Positions 16,031 through 24,402 of a DNA stretch of 64,000 bases are shown one piece after another. The notes below the pieces were generated by a model that saw only the letters and a program-made list of their open reading frames with translations, was not told the DNA's origin and did not search any database. A program made the translations under genes and the position numbers. How positions within the stretch are numbered: position 1 is the stretch's first letter; every line of letters starts with the position of its first letter. Source of the stretch: Polaromonas sp. (GTDB lineage: Bacteria; Pseudomonadota; Gammaproteobacteria; Burkholderiales; Burkholderiaceae_C); NCBI RefSeq assembly GCF_029945895.1, contig NZ_JAQSDL010000013.1, positions 1 to 64,000 on the forward strand. Direction: 5' to 3'.

Positions 16031-17079
16031 CCCCCAACTACATCACCTATACCGCGTTTGCCCTGATCTGCCTGTTGCTGCTGACGCTGCCGTTTGTGCC
16101 CGCGTTTCGCGAGTGGCTGCGGCCCACGGATTTCGCAGCGCTGCCGATTTCGGCCAACTACACCACCGACATTGACCACTTTGCCCGGCGTCTGCATGCC
16201 GATGTCTCGGCCAAACTCGGGCTGGGCGAGCCCACCGGGTATGAGGATTTCGAATTTGTCGACGATCCGGATTGGGCGGCCGGTACCGAGCTGGACTGGG
16301 GCAAGGCGGAGAAGCGGCTGATTGCACGCAGCAGCATTGCCAGCCCTTTGCCCATCCACAGTGCGCAGCCGGTTTATGTGCAGGGAAGCCTGCGCGCCGG
16401 CGCTGAATCGGTCTTCCCGGCGCTGTATGCCACCGGTGACATTGATCTGGGTGAGCACAGCATCGTCAAAGACTGGGCCCATGCCGACGGCGTGCTGCGC
16501 ATGGGGCCGCGCAGTGTGGCGCTGCGGCGGGTGTCCGCCGGCAGTGCCATTGAGCTTGGCAACGAAGCCTGGTTCGAGCGCCTGAATGCGCCCACCCTCC
16601 GGTTCGGCGCGCAGCTCAGCCCTGTGCCGTCGCCCGCTGATGCTGTGCAGGCGCCAGCCAGTTATGCCGATCTGCCAGGCGCCGTCCAGCAAACGCCCCT
16701 GCTGTACCTGATCCGGGGTGATTGCGCGCTGCCGGCCGGCAGCATTTACCGGGGATCGCTGGTTGTGACGGGCTTTCTGACCATTGGCGCGGCGACCACC
16801 ATCGTTGGCGACATCAAGGCGCGCGAAGGGGTGAGCATCGGCCACCGTGCCAGTGTGCAGGGCGCGGTAACCTGTGAAAAACGCGTTTATATTTACAAGG
16901 ACGCCAGCGCCTGGGGTCCGGTGGTGTCCGAGAGCGACATCCTGATCGGGGCCAGCGCGCTGGTGGGCCTGCCTGAAGCGCCCACCACGGTGACGGCCCG
17001 CAACATCATCGTGGAAGACGGCGTGGTTGTGCATGGCACCCTGTGGGCCAGAGAGATTGGCATGGTGAAGCAGGCATGA
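16027..17079 (+). CDS. Membrane-anchored polymer-forming (bactofilin-like) protein
   Basis: The protein has 350 residues. One N-terminal membrane helix (ITYTAFALICLLLLTLPFVP) is followed by a long region and a C-terminal right-handed beta-helix pattern of short hydrophobic repeats (YRGSLVVTGFLTIGAATTIV, GDIKAREGVSIGHRASVQGA, ITEVG-like turns), as in bactofilins and polymer-forming cytoskeletal proteins. The start overlaps the glycosyltransferase stop (ATGA), so the two are translationally coupled. It may scaffold the synthase in the membrane; this role is inferred from position. A soluble bactofilin lies 3.7 kb downstream. Confidence 0.75.
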   Translation: MTPNYITYTAFALICLLLLTLPFVPAFREWLRPTDFAALPISANYTTDIDHFARRLHADVSAKLGLGEPTGYEDFEFVDDPDWAAGTELDWGKAEKRLIARSSIASPLPIHSAQPVYVQGSLRAGAESVFPALYATGDIDLGEHSIVKDWAHADGVLRMGPRSVALRRVSAGSAIELGNEAWFERLNAPTLRFGAQLSPVPSPADAVQAPASYADLPGAVQQTPLLYLIRGDCALPAGSIYRGSLVVTGFLTIGAATTIVGDIKAREGVSIGHRASVQGAVTCEKRVYIYKDASAWGPVVSESDILIGASALVGLPEAPTTVTARNIIVEDGVVVHGTLWAREIGMVKQA

Positions 17080-18062
17080 GGTTCAAACAACTGTTGACGG
17101 TTTGTATGATGGGCACGCTGCTGCTGACTCAGGCGTCGTGTGCCGGTGCGGCAGCACCTCTGGAGCTGGGCGGCTACACGGACGACAGCGGCGCCATCAC
17201 CGTGCTGCACGGTGGCGATTCGGCGGACCCCTATTTCGCCATGCAGGCCCTGCTGCTGGCGCACGAGAACGGCATGGACATCTCGGTACCGGCTGAAAAG
17301 TTTGCCAACTGGCTGGTGCCACGGCAAAAACCGGACGGCACTTTTGACCGGTTCTGCCGGGGTGCCGATAAAACATGGGTGTCCTGCAAGACGGCCGATG
17401 CCGACGACTCCCTGCTGGCGATCTGGATGAAGCTGCTGGAAACCATGCCGGCCAAGCTGGCCGGCAACCCGGTCTGGCGCAAGAGCCATGAGGTCAGCAA
17501 AGTCGCACTGGAGCACCTGTACCAGCCGTCGCGCGGCATTTACATGGTCTCGCCGGTGGTCTTGCATGGCCTGTTCATGGACAACCTGGAAGTCTGGTCG
17601 CTCAAGGTGCACCTGAAACAGCCGCAGCAAAGGGCCGCTTCTGACAAGCTTGCGCGCGCCATTCATGACACGTTCTGGGACCCGGTGAACAAGCGGTTTC
17701 TGGTGTCTACCCAGCTCGAGCAGCGCTCCCAGAAGCAGGCTTTCTATCCCGACCATGTGGCACAGATTTTTCCGCTGATGTTCGATTTTCCGCTGCTGCC
17801 CGTCAATTCGAGGCCCTACTACCGCGACTGGATGGCGGCTCACCGAGCCGAGTGGCTGATTCAGGGCCAGGCCGACTACCCATGGGGGCTGCTGGCGGTG
17901 CTGGCGCTCCGGCAGAACGACAAGGTCAGCGCAGGGTGCTGGCTGCGCGAGTCCACGCCGCTGCGCCATTCGAAACGCTGGTCGGTGAGCGATGAGGCGT
18001 CCTATCAGATCCTGCTCAGCCGGGGTGTGGTGGCTGTGGACAAGCAGACCAGCTGCAAATAG
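17076..18062 (+). CDS. Secreted protein of unknown function in the polysaccharide cluster
   Basis: The protein has 328 residues from ATG 17076, which overlaps the previous stop (ATGA). It has a signal peptide with a possible lipobox-like TQASCAGA (cysteine at about residue 23). The rest is helical with repeated aromatic/aspartate motifs (GGDSADPYFAMQALLLAHEN, PDGTFDRFCRG, ADADDSLLAIWMKLLE, SRGIYMVSPVVLHGLFMDNL), reminiscent of alpha/alpha-toroid glycosidases or polysaccharide lyases. I do not assign it to a family. A hydrolase or lyase that trims the exported polymer would fit, as in cellulose and alginate operons. Confidence 0.8.
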   Translation: MRFKQLLTVCMMGTLLLTQASCAGAAAPLELGGYTDDSGAITVLHGGDSADPYFAMQALLLAHENGMDISVPAEKFANWLVPRQKPDGTFDRFCRGADKTWVSCKTADADDSLLAIWMKLLETMPAKLAGNPVWRKSHEVSKVALEHLYQPSRGIYMVSPVVLHGLFMDNLEVWSLKVHLKQPQQRAASDKLARAIHDTFWDPVNKRFLVSTQLEQRSQKQAFYPDHVAQIFPLMFDFPLLPVNSRPYYRDWMAAHRAEWLIQGQADYPWGLLAVLALRQNDKVSAGCWLRESTPLRHSKRWSVSDEASYQILLSRGVVAVDKQTSCK

Positions 18063-18125
18063 GGTGAAGTGAGCCGGGTCGTGGACCCAGGCTGCAAGAC
18101 ACAACAATTTTTTGGAGGACGTTTT

Positions 18126-18971
18126 ATGTTGAAAGTCATTTTCCCAGCCTTGCTGGTGATCCTTGGTGCCGCGGCGCCTGTAGCGGCACAGACGGGAGGC
18201 GCGGGCAGCGGCTCGGTCCAGCCCGGCAGCATGCTGACCCCACCGCCCGAGCCGTCTGGTGCGGAACCGGTGCGCAATCTGGAGCTGAGCACCGGCGTCC
18301 AGCACCTGACCAATGGTTACGGGAACTGGCACGACCTGACGCTGAGGGGTGTCTATGGGGTGGACAAACATGTGCTGCAGGGTGAGTTGTCCGCGCACAA
18401 GCGGTTTGGCGAAAATGGCACATTCCTGGGCGTGAGCGACACCTATACCTTCAACGAAGACTGGTTTGGCTCATTGGCACTGGGTGTGGGAGACGGGGCG
18501 TTTTACCTGCCACGTTACCGGGTAGACGCGACGATTTACCGCAAATTCCTTCCTGCCCGCAATCTCGTCGGGTCTGTGGGCGTGGGCCATTACAAGGCCC
18601 CTGACGGGCACACCGACCGCAGCCTGTCCATCGGTGCTGCCTACTACTTCGAGACCCCCTGGATTGTCGAGGGTGGTGTCCGTGTGAATCGCAGCAACCC
18701 GGGCTCGGTGGATACGCAGCAACAATTTGTGGCGCTGACATGGGGGCGCAACAAGCAGGACCTGGTGACTGCGCGTTATGGCTGGGGCAGCGAAGGTTAT
18801 CTGGCGATTGCCGCCAACCGGCAACTGGTCAACTTTGACAGCCGTGAGGCCAGTCTGACCTGGCGTCACTGGTTCAATGCGCGTACCGGCGTGCTGGTGG
18901 GCGCCAACCGCTACACCAACCCGCTGTACCGCCGCAGTGGTGTGAATGTCGGCGTTTTCCACGATTTCTGA
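18126..18971 (+). CDS. yaiO: YaiO family outer membrane beta-barrel protein
   Basis: The protein has 281 residues from ATG 18126, with a strong GGAGG 8 nt upstream. A signal peptide (ILGAAAPVAAQ) is followed by a Gly/Ser/Pro linker and then alternating amphipathic strands (NLELSTGVQHLTNGYGNWHD, LRGVYGVDKHVLQGELSAHK) ending in GVNVGVFHDF with a terminal phenylalanine, the signature of outer membrane barrels. The YaiO-type domain is found beside glycosyltransferases and is thought to take part in polysaccharide export. Here it would be the outer membrane component of the cluster. Confidence 0.82.
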   Translation: MLKVIFPALLVILGAAAPVAAQTGGAGSGSVQPGSMLTPPPEPSGAEPVRNLELSTGVQHLTNGYGNWHDLTLRGVYGVDKHVLQGELSAHKRFGENGTFLGVSDTYTFNEDWFGSLALGVGDGAFYLPRYRVDATIYRKFLPARNLVGSVGVGHYKAPDGHTDRSLSIGAAYYFETPWIVEGGVRVNRSNPGSVDTQQQFVALTWGRNKQDLVTARYGWGSEGYLAIAANRQLVNFDSREASLTWRHWFNARTGVLVGANRYTNPLYRRSGVNVGVFHDF

Positions 18972-18980
18972 TCACGCCCC

Positions 18981-19820
18981 ATGAGCTCCAGAACCCACTC
19001 CCTGACCGAAGCCGCCCGTGAGCAGGAGCGACTTTTCAACGCCTCCTTTTCCGCGGCCCGGGAAGCCCGCGCCCGCCAGGTCCTCGTGCGCCCGCACCGG
19101 TCCATCACTCCTCTGAAGGTCACGCCCTGGCTGCTGGCGCAGGCAGTCGTCCTGCCCTTGATCCTGTGCGCGCTGGTGTACTACGGAAAGCCGTGGCTGT
19201 TTGATTTCTGGCGCGACTGCATTCTGTTCTGGTCCAACGGGCTGGACATGCCCTTCACGCTGACCAACCAGCTCAACGATGCGGGGCAATACGCGATGCA
19301 GCTGTCGAGCGGGCCGGACGACAGGCCGCTGCCAAGCCGCACCATCCTGCTCGTGACGGCGGTCGTGACGCTGCTGGCGCTGGCCCTGTCCGTACGCATG
19401 AAAAATGCGCAACTGCCGCTCAAGTACCCCGTGCGTATCGTGGGCGTGATCCAGCTGGTGACGGTGATCTATTTCTGGCTGTCGCCGCAGGCCTTTCCGT
19501 ACAGCATCGCACGGCATAGCGAAGAGCTCATGACCATTGGTTACGTGGTCATGCTGGCCACGCCGGTGATGCTGGCCATGGGGTATTACATCCTGAACCA
19601 GCGCCTGTCGATCAAGCTGTTCCACACCGCGTTGATCCTGGGCTTTTTTGCCGTCATGATTCCCCATCAGGTGCTGGCGCAGGCTTTCATCATGCAGCAC
19701 CTGTCGGTGCTGTTCATGCCTGTGCTGTATATCTGCATGGGTGCCGTCTTTGACGCGTTGGTGTTTGTCGCCCTGTACTCCTGGGCTGTCAGCGGCGCGC
19801 CGCCAGACGCCACGGTCTGA
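18981..19820 (+). CDS. Polytopic inner membrane protein of the polysaccharide cluster
   Basis: The protein has 279 residues. A charged cytoplasmic N-terminus of about 45 residues is followed by about six hydrophobic segments (LLAQAVVLPLILCALVYYG, ILLVTAVVTLLALALSV, IVGVIQLVTVIYFWLS, TIGYVVMLATPVMLAMGYYI, LILGFFAVMIPHQVLA, LYICMGAVFDALVFVALYSW). No family is recognised. The 9-bp gap after the barrel gene and the lack of a ribosome-binding site suggest coupled translation as the last gene of the operon. A part in polymer export or modification is inference. Confidence 0.8.
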   Translation: MSSRTHSLTEAAREQERLFNASFSAAREARARQVLVRPHRSITPLKVTPWLLAQAVVLPLILCALVYYGKPWLFDFWRDCILFWSNGLDMPFTLTNQLNDAGQYAMQLSSGPDDRPLPSRTILLVTAVVTLLALALSVRMKNAQLPLKYPVRIVGVIQLVTVIYFWLSPQAFPYSIARHSEELMTIGYVVMLATPVMLAMGYYILNQRLSIKLFHTALILGFFAVMIPHQVLAQAFIMQHLSVLFMPVLYICMGAVFDALVFVALYSWAVSGAPPDATV

Positions 19821-19847
19821 TCTGACCCGGGCGGATCTGCACGCAGT

Positions 19848-20297
19848 TCAATAACGCACGCTGCAGACTTCCAGGGCATTGAGACCGCGGTCGGTGATGA
19901 GGTGGCCGCCTTCGCCGTCATCGGCCAGGAAACCGTGTTTTTTCAGTGAGGCGACGGTTTTGAGCCCGTGGGCACGGGTTTTGTGGGGCTGCGGCTGCTT
20001 GCGCTCGCTGGGCGGCAAGGCGACGATCCTGAATCCGTAGCGCGCGTCTTCCAGGCACTCGTACTGCTTGTAGGTGAGTATTTTCACCGGCAGGGCGCCG
20101 GTGGTGGTGCCGCTCCACTCAAACTCGGGCGGCGCATAACTGACCCGGTAGGTGCTGTCATCCAGCGTGCTGCTCTGCGGCTCCGCCTGCCGGCCGGCTG
20201 CCGGCGAGCCGGTCTCCCGACGTTTCATGGCGCGGTAGATGCCCCAGCCAAGCAGCCCCAGCACGATCACCCCCACGAGCAAGACAACAAACTCCAC
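19848..20297 (-). CDS. Membrane-anchored hypothetical protein
   Basis: The protein has 149 residues from the GTG at 20297, preceded by AGGGG 5 nt upstream. A single N-terminal membrane helix (VVLLVGVIVLGLLGWGIY) is followed by basic RAMKRRE and a cytoplasmic domain of about 115 residues with LTYKQYECLEDARYGFRIV and a helix-turn-helix-like end (LKTVASLKKHGFLADD, then HLITDRGLNALE). That end resembles a winged-helix fold, but the family is not recognised. The gene runs opposite to the polysaccharide cluster and converges on it. Confidence 0.7.
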   Translation of the reverse strand: MEFVVLLVGVIVLGLLGWGIYRAMKRRETGSPAAGRQAEPQSSTLDDSTYRVSYAPPEFEWSGTTTGALPVKILTYKQYECLEDARYGFRIVALPPSERKQPQPHKTRAHGLKTVASLKKHGFLADDGEGGHLITDRGLNALEVCSVRY

Positions 20298-20361
20298 AAA
20301 CTCCCCTTTTCTGGCAACTGGTGTAATTATCCGTACAAAGCGCGCGGTCGGGCCGGCGTGC

Positions 20362-20673
20362 TCATCTGTCCTGAATCTCCAGTTCAAAATGGGCATCGCC
20401 CATGTAGCGTTCGGCGCCAAAGGCCGCTTGCGTGGCCGCCAGTTCGGCGGCTTCCCACTGGTCTGCCAGCAACTGCTCCGCCGGCGCCAGGTCCCAGGGC
20501 CGGTTCTGCTCCCCATGAATCTGCAGCAAGCGCAGGTAGGCGCGGTAAACGGGTGCCACCAGACTGGCATCACCGAGCGAGGCCTCAAGCGCGCCTCGAA
20601 ACCGCTGCGCTGCGCTGGCGCGTTCGGTGTCGCAGACATCCTCGCTGTGAAAAATCCTGACCGTGTAATGCAT
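20362..20673 (-). CDS. Small conserved-looking hypothetical protein
   Basis: The protein has 103 residues, mostly helical, with no signal peptide or membrane segment. It opens MHYTVRIFHSEDVCDT and contains LVAPVYRAYLRLLQIHGEQN and LADQWEAAELAATQAAFGAE. Composition is balanced and coding-like. It lies 64 bp upstream of the membrane-anchored gene in the same orientation and probably shares its transcript. No function can be assigned. Confidence 0.65.
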   Translation of the reverse strand: MHYTVRIFHSEDVCDTERASAAQRFRGALEASLGDASLVAPVYRAYLRLLQIHGEQNRPWDLAPAEQLLADQWEAAELAATQAAFGAERYMGDAHFELEIQDR

Positions 20674-20792
20674 GGTCCCAGTCTACAAGCTCGCGGCCCG
20701 TACCCGGTTATTTCGTTACTCATCTTGCATTAGCAGTGGAGACTTTTCAAAGTGCTCTCCGTACCATCGGGTCCTTTTGAAGGAAATCCCAG

Positions 20793-21344
20793 ATGGCACT
20801 GCAATCACCGTTCTTCGGCAAACGCGACAATGAGTCTTCCGGTCTGCGTCATGGCAACCCCAACCCCAATCCCTACGCAAACAGTCCTGCGGCAACCAAC
20901 GTCTCGAACAGCGCGCCCGCCGCCGCTGTGACCGCAGCAAGCAGCGCGCCGGCTGCCGCCGCTACCCGCGAGAGTGGCGGCAGCAAGCTGACGGTCGGCC
21001 CCAACATCAAGCTCAAGGGCGTCGAGATCACTGACTGCGACACCCTGGTGGTGGAAGGACTGGTGGAGGCCACCATGGATTCGCGCGTGATGCAGATCTC
21101 CGAGCACGGCGAGTTCAAGGGTTCGGCCGAGATCGACATCGCCGAAATCCATGGTGCGTTTGACGGCAACCTGACGGTGCGCCAGAAGCTCGTGATTTAT
21201 GCCACCGGCAAGGTCACCGGCAAGATCCGTTATGGCAAGCTGGTGATCGAAGAGGGTGGTCAACTCGCCGGCGAAATCCTGTTTGGCGCCGTGACCAACA
21301 CGAAAACCGCATTGGCTGGAAAGCCGGGCCTTCAGGTCGCCTGA
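20793..21344 (+). CDS. Bactofilin
   Basis: The protein has 183 residues, with GAAGGA 8 nt before the ATG. A Pro/Ala/Asn-rich disordered N-terminus (1-68) is followed by a bactofilin beta-helix (about 70-170) with the repeats IKLKGVEITDCDTLVVEGLV, EFKGSAEIDIAEIHGAFDG, LVIYATGKVTGKIRYGKLVI and EEGGQLAGEI. Bactofilins self-assemble into cytoplasmic filaments that place envelope enzymes or machines. Length and domain position are typical of stand-alone forms. It is transcribed towards the carboxyltransferase gene. Confidence 0.93.
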   Translation: MALQSPFFGKRDNESSGLRHGNPNPNPYANSPAATNVSNSAPAAAVTAASSAPAAAATRESGGSKLTVGPNIKLKGVEITDCDTLVVEGLVEATMDSRVMQISEHGEFKGSAEIDIAEIHGAFDGNLTVRQKLVIYATGKVTGKIRYGKLVIEEGGQLAGEILFGAVTNTKTALAGKPGLQVA

Positions 21345-21414
21345 GTTTTCAGCGCTGCGCACGCTGTCACCGAGTTGACGACAGCGGCGCGTCGTGCGGG
21401 CGCAAAATGCGCCG

Positions 21415-23232
21415 ATGTCCGCGGTTCACTCCCCCCTTCAAGCCCAGGTTGTTCAATGGCAGGTCGAGCCCGGCGCAGCCGTGCAGGCCGGGGACCTGCT
21501 GGTGATTCTTGAAGCCATGAAGATGGAGCATGAAGTGCGGGCGGCCGTGGCCGGCCGCGTCGGCGAAGTTTTTTTTGCCGAGGGCGAGCTCGTGGAAGCG
21601 GGCGCGCTGCTCGCGCGTATCGAACCCGCACAGGCCGTGGCGCAGCCTGTGCCAGTCCAAGCACCATCCCCTACGTCTGATGGTGTGCGCGCTGACCTGC
21701 AGCGCACCCTGAATCGTCATGCGCCCACGCAGGACGCCAGCCGGCCCGAAGCGGTGGCGCGGCGACACGCCCTGGGCCTGCGCACCGCGCGCGAGAACAT
21801 CACCGACCTGTGCGACGCGGACTCTTTCATGGAATACGGCGCATTGGCCGTCGCGGCGCAGCGCAGCCGCCGCAGTGAAGAAGACCTGGTCAGGAACACC
21901 CCGGCCGACGGCATGGTCACCGGCATCGGCAGCATCAACGGCGCCCTGTTCGGCCCGCGGGCAAGCCGGGCCGTGGTGATGGCCTACGACGCCACCGTGC
22001 TGGCCGGCACGCAGGGCATGCGCAACCACCAGAAAACAGACCGCATGCTGGGCATCGCCTTGCAGAACAAGCTGCCGGTGGTGCTGTTTGCCGAAGGCGG
22101 TGGCGGACGTCCCGGGGACACCGACATGCCCATCGTTGCCGGCCTGCATGTCGGCACCTTTGCGAGTTTTGCCCGACTCAATGGCCGGGTGCCGGTGATC
22201 GGGATGGTGGCGGGTCGCTGTTTTGCCGGCAATGCAGCATTGCTGGGCTGCTGCGACGTGATCATTGCCACCCGGGGCAGCAACATCGGCATGGGTGGCC
22301 CGGCGATGGTCGAGGGCGGTGGCCTCGGCGTGTTCAAACCCGAGCAGATCGGGCCGGCCGGCGTGCAGCACGGCAATGGCGTCATCGACGTGCTGGTGGA
22401 CGACGAAACCCGGGCGGTGGCGGCGGCTCGGCACTATCTGTCCTTTTTTCAGGGTGCCCTGCAGGCGTTCACTGCGCCCGATGCCCTGGCCTTGCGCGAG
22501 CTGGTGCCCGAGAACCGCTTGCGCGTGTACGACACGCGGGCGGTGATCGACGGTATCGCCGACGCGGGCAGCGTGCTGGCGCTGCGCACCGGCTTTGGGC
22601 AAGGCATTCACACCGCGCTGGCGCGTATCGAGGGGCGGCCTGTGGGCATTCTGGCCAACAACCCGCTGCACCTGGGCGGCGCCATCGACGCCGATGCGGC
22701 CGACAAGGCCGCGCGTTTCATGCAGCTGTGCAATGCACATGGCCTGCCGCTGGTCAGCCTGGTGGACACCCCGGGTTTCATGGTCGGCCCGCAGACCGAG
22801 GCGCAGGCGCAGGTGCGCCATGTGAGCCGCCTGTTCATTGCCGCCGCGCATCTGCGGGTGCCGTTTTTCAGTGTGGTGCTGCGCAAGGGCTACGGGCTGG
22901 GCGCCATGGCCATGACGGCCGGCAGTTTTCACGCGCCGGCTTTCAACGTGGCCTGGCCCACCGGCGAATTCGGCGCCATGGGGCTGGAGGGGGCGGTGAA
23001 ACTCGGCTACCGCAAGGAACTGGAGGCGCAGCCCGAAGGTCCGCAGCGTGAGGCCTTGTACGAGACCCTGGTGGCGCAGCAGTATGACAAGGGCGGCGCA
23101 CTCAACATGGCGACCACGCTGGAAATCGATGCGGTGATTGATCCGGCGCAGACGCGCGACTGGCTGGTGCGCGGCCTGCAGTCGGCGCAGATCCGGCCCG
23201 CAGACGGCGGAGTGGCCATCGACGCCTGGTGA
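21415..23232 (+). CDS. Biotinyl-domain / carboxyltransferase fusion, acyl-CoA carboxylase type
   Basis: The protein has 605 residues from ATG 21415 (a GTG at 21394 is possible). Residues 1-75 form a biotinyl domain with LEAMKMEHEV, the biotinylated lysine being K36. Residues about 110-600 are a full carboxyltransferase of the PccB/MccB type: GIGSINGALFGPRASRAVVM, FAEGGGGRPGD, GRCFAGNAALLGCCDVIIA, VDTPGFMVGPQTEAQ and YGLGAMAM. It would move CO2 from biotin to an acyl-CoA. No biotin carboxylase gene is in the window, so a partner must be elsewhere. A CAAAAT hexamer ends 6 nt before the ATG and no Shine-Dalgarno is seen. Confidence 0.88.
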   Translation: MSAVHSPLQAQVVQWQVEPGAAVQAGDLLVILEAMKMEHEVRAAVAGRVGEVFFAEGELVEAGALLARIEPAQAVAQPVPVQAPSPTSDGVRADLQRTLNRHAPTQDASRPEAVARRHALGLRTARENITDLCDADSFMEYGALAVAAQRSRRSEEDLVRNTPADGMVTGIGSINGALFGPRASRAVVMAYDATVLAGTQGMRNHQKTDRMLGIALQNKLPVVLFAEGGGGRPGDTDMPIVAGLHVGTFASFARLNGRVPVIGMVAGRCFAGNAALLGCCDVIIATRGSNIGMGGPAMVEGGGLGVFKPEQIGPAGVQHGNGVIDVLVDDETRAVAAARHYLSFFQGALQAFTAPDALALRELVPENRLRVYDTRAVIDGIADAGSVLALRTGFGQGIHTALARIEGRPVGILANNPLHLGGAIDADAADKAARFMQLCNAHGLPLVSLVDTPGFMVGPQTEAQAQVRHVSRLFIAAAHLRVPFFSVVLRKGYGLGAMAMTAGSFHAPAFNVAWPTGEFGAMGLEGAVKLGYRKELEAQPEGPQREALYETLVAQQYDKGGALNMATTLEIDAVIDPAQTRDWLVRGLQSAQIRPADGGVAIDAW

Positions 23233-23236
23233 ATGC

Positions 23237-23962
23237 CTAAAAAAGCCGGAACAGCAGGGGCAGCAGCAGCGAGGCCAGCACCACCTGCAGCCCCAGCGCC
23301 AGGCCGGCGTAAGCCCCGGCATCGGCGTTGACCTGCAGCGCGCGGGCGGCGCCTATCCCGTGTGAGGCGGTGCCGAGCGCGAAGCCGCGCGCCGTCCAGC
23401 CGGCCGCATCCAGCGGAATCCCGAAGGCATCAAACAGGTATTTGCCGCTGAGCGCACCGACCAGGCCGGTGATGACCGCGAACACCGCCGCCAGTGCCGG
23501 AATGCCGCCAATTTTTTCGGCAATACCCATGGCCACCGGCGCGGTGACGGACTTGGGTGCCAGTGACAGCACCACCTCCAGGGGCAGCCCGACGGCCCAG
23601 CCCAGCGCGAGTGCCGAGCCGCTGGCCGCGATGCCGCCGGCCAGGGCTGCCAGCAGCAGGCTGCCCCAGCGCTGGCGCAACTCGGCGCGGCGTTGCCACA
23701 GCGGCCAGGCCAGCGCCACCACGGCCGGGCCGAGCAGAAAATGGATGAACTGCGCGCCGGCGAAATAGGTCGGGTAAGAGACACCGGTGGCCAGCAACAC
23801 CGCCGCAATCACCAGCACGGTCCAGAGCACCGGGTTGGCCCAGGGCGCCTGCCGCAGGCGTGCGTAAATGGCCTGAGCCAGCACATAGACCACCAGCGTG
23901 GCCGTCAGGCCGAACAGCGGCGTGGCGGAAAGGTAGACCCAGAGTTCAACGAATTTCGGCAT
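23237..23962 (-). CDS. lrgB: LrgB/CidB family membrane protein
   Basis: The protein has 241 residues from ATG 23962, overlapping the end of lrgA by 17 bp (an ATG-like start at 23980 is also open). About seven membrane segments are visible, with the family motifs PKSVTAPVAMGIAEKIGGIP and ASHGIGAARAL. LrgB forms a two-part transporter with LrgA. In Bacillus the pair exports pyruvate, and the plant fusion PLGG1 carries glycolate and glycerate. The next gene upstream encodes a glycolate oxidase subunit, which favours glycolate or a similar 2-hydroxy acid here. Confidence 0.9.
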   Translation of the reverse strand: MPKFVELWVYLSATPLFGLTATLVVYVLAQAIYARLRQAPWANPVLWTVLVIAAVLLATGVSYPTYFAGAQFIHFLLGPAVVALAWPLWQRRAELRQRWGSLLLAALAGGIAASGSALALGWAVGLPLEVVLSLAPKSVTAPVAMGIAEKIGGIPALAAVFAVITGLVGALSGKYLFDAFGIPLDAAGWTARGFALGTASHGIGAARALQVNADAGAYAGLALGLQVVLASLLLPLLFRLF

Positions 23963-24299
23963 GTTTGCGCCACAGGACATGCAGGGTCAGCACCGTCACG
24001 GCCAGCCCGATCAGGGTGGACAGAACAATCACCAGCAACATGCGGCCGCCATACTGGCTGACCAGGCTCAGGTGGGTCATGACACCAACACCCACCGGCA
24101 CAAACAGCAGCGAGAGGTGCGTCAGCAGAAAATCCGCGCAGGCTGCCACCGGCTCGCGCACCAGCGGCCAGCGCAGCGCGACCAGCAGCAGCATCATGCC
24201 GATGACCGGGCCGGGGAAAGGCAGCGACAGGCCGCGCGAGAGCAGTTCGCCGATGGACTGCAACAACAGCAGCCAGGCCAGGCCGCGCAGGCCTGTCAT
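23946..24299 (-). CDS. lrgA: LrgA/CidA family membrane protein
   Basis: The protein has 117 residues and four hydrophobic segments. Family motifs are PFPGPVIGMMLLLVAL and LSLLFVPVGVGVM, followed by a short basic C-terminus (LWRKHAEIR). It is a little shorter than average (about 120-150 residues) but complete. It overlaps lrgB, so the two are translationally coupled. It lies 104 bp after the glcD stop in the same direction, with part of a family B repeat between, so co-transcription with glcD is plausible but not certain. Confidence 0.9.
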   Translation of the reverse strand: MTGLRGLAWLLLLQSIGELLSRGLSLPFPGPVIGMMLLLVALRWPLVREPVAACADFLLTHLSLLFVPVGVGVMTHLSLVSQYGGRMLLVIVLSTLIGLAVTVLTLHVLWRKHAEIR

Positions 24300-24352
24300 G
24301 GCGACCGCAGCGCCGGGCCGCCCCAGGCAAGGTCAACCCCCTGTTTGTTGTG

Positions 24353-24402
24353 CAAGGGGCAGCGTACCGCCGCAGGCACACGCAGTGAAGAGCGTGGGGG
24401 CA
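24353..24402 (-). repeat. Degenerate family B element abutting the glcD stop codon
   Basis: Read on the minus strand it begins TGCCCCCACGCTCTTCACTG directly after the glcD TGA, then carries the CTGCGG...GGTACGCTGCCCC part of the family. It matches the left half of the copies at 804 and 26993. Confidence 0.6.
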
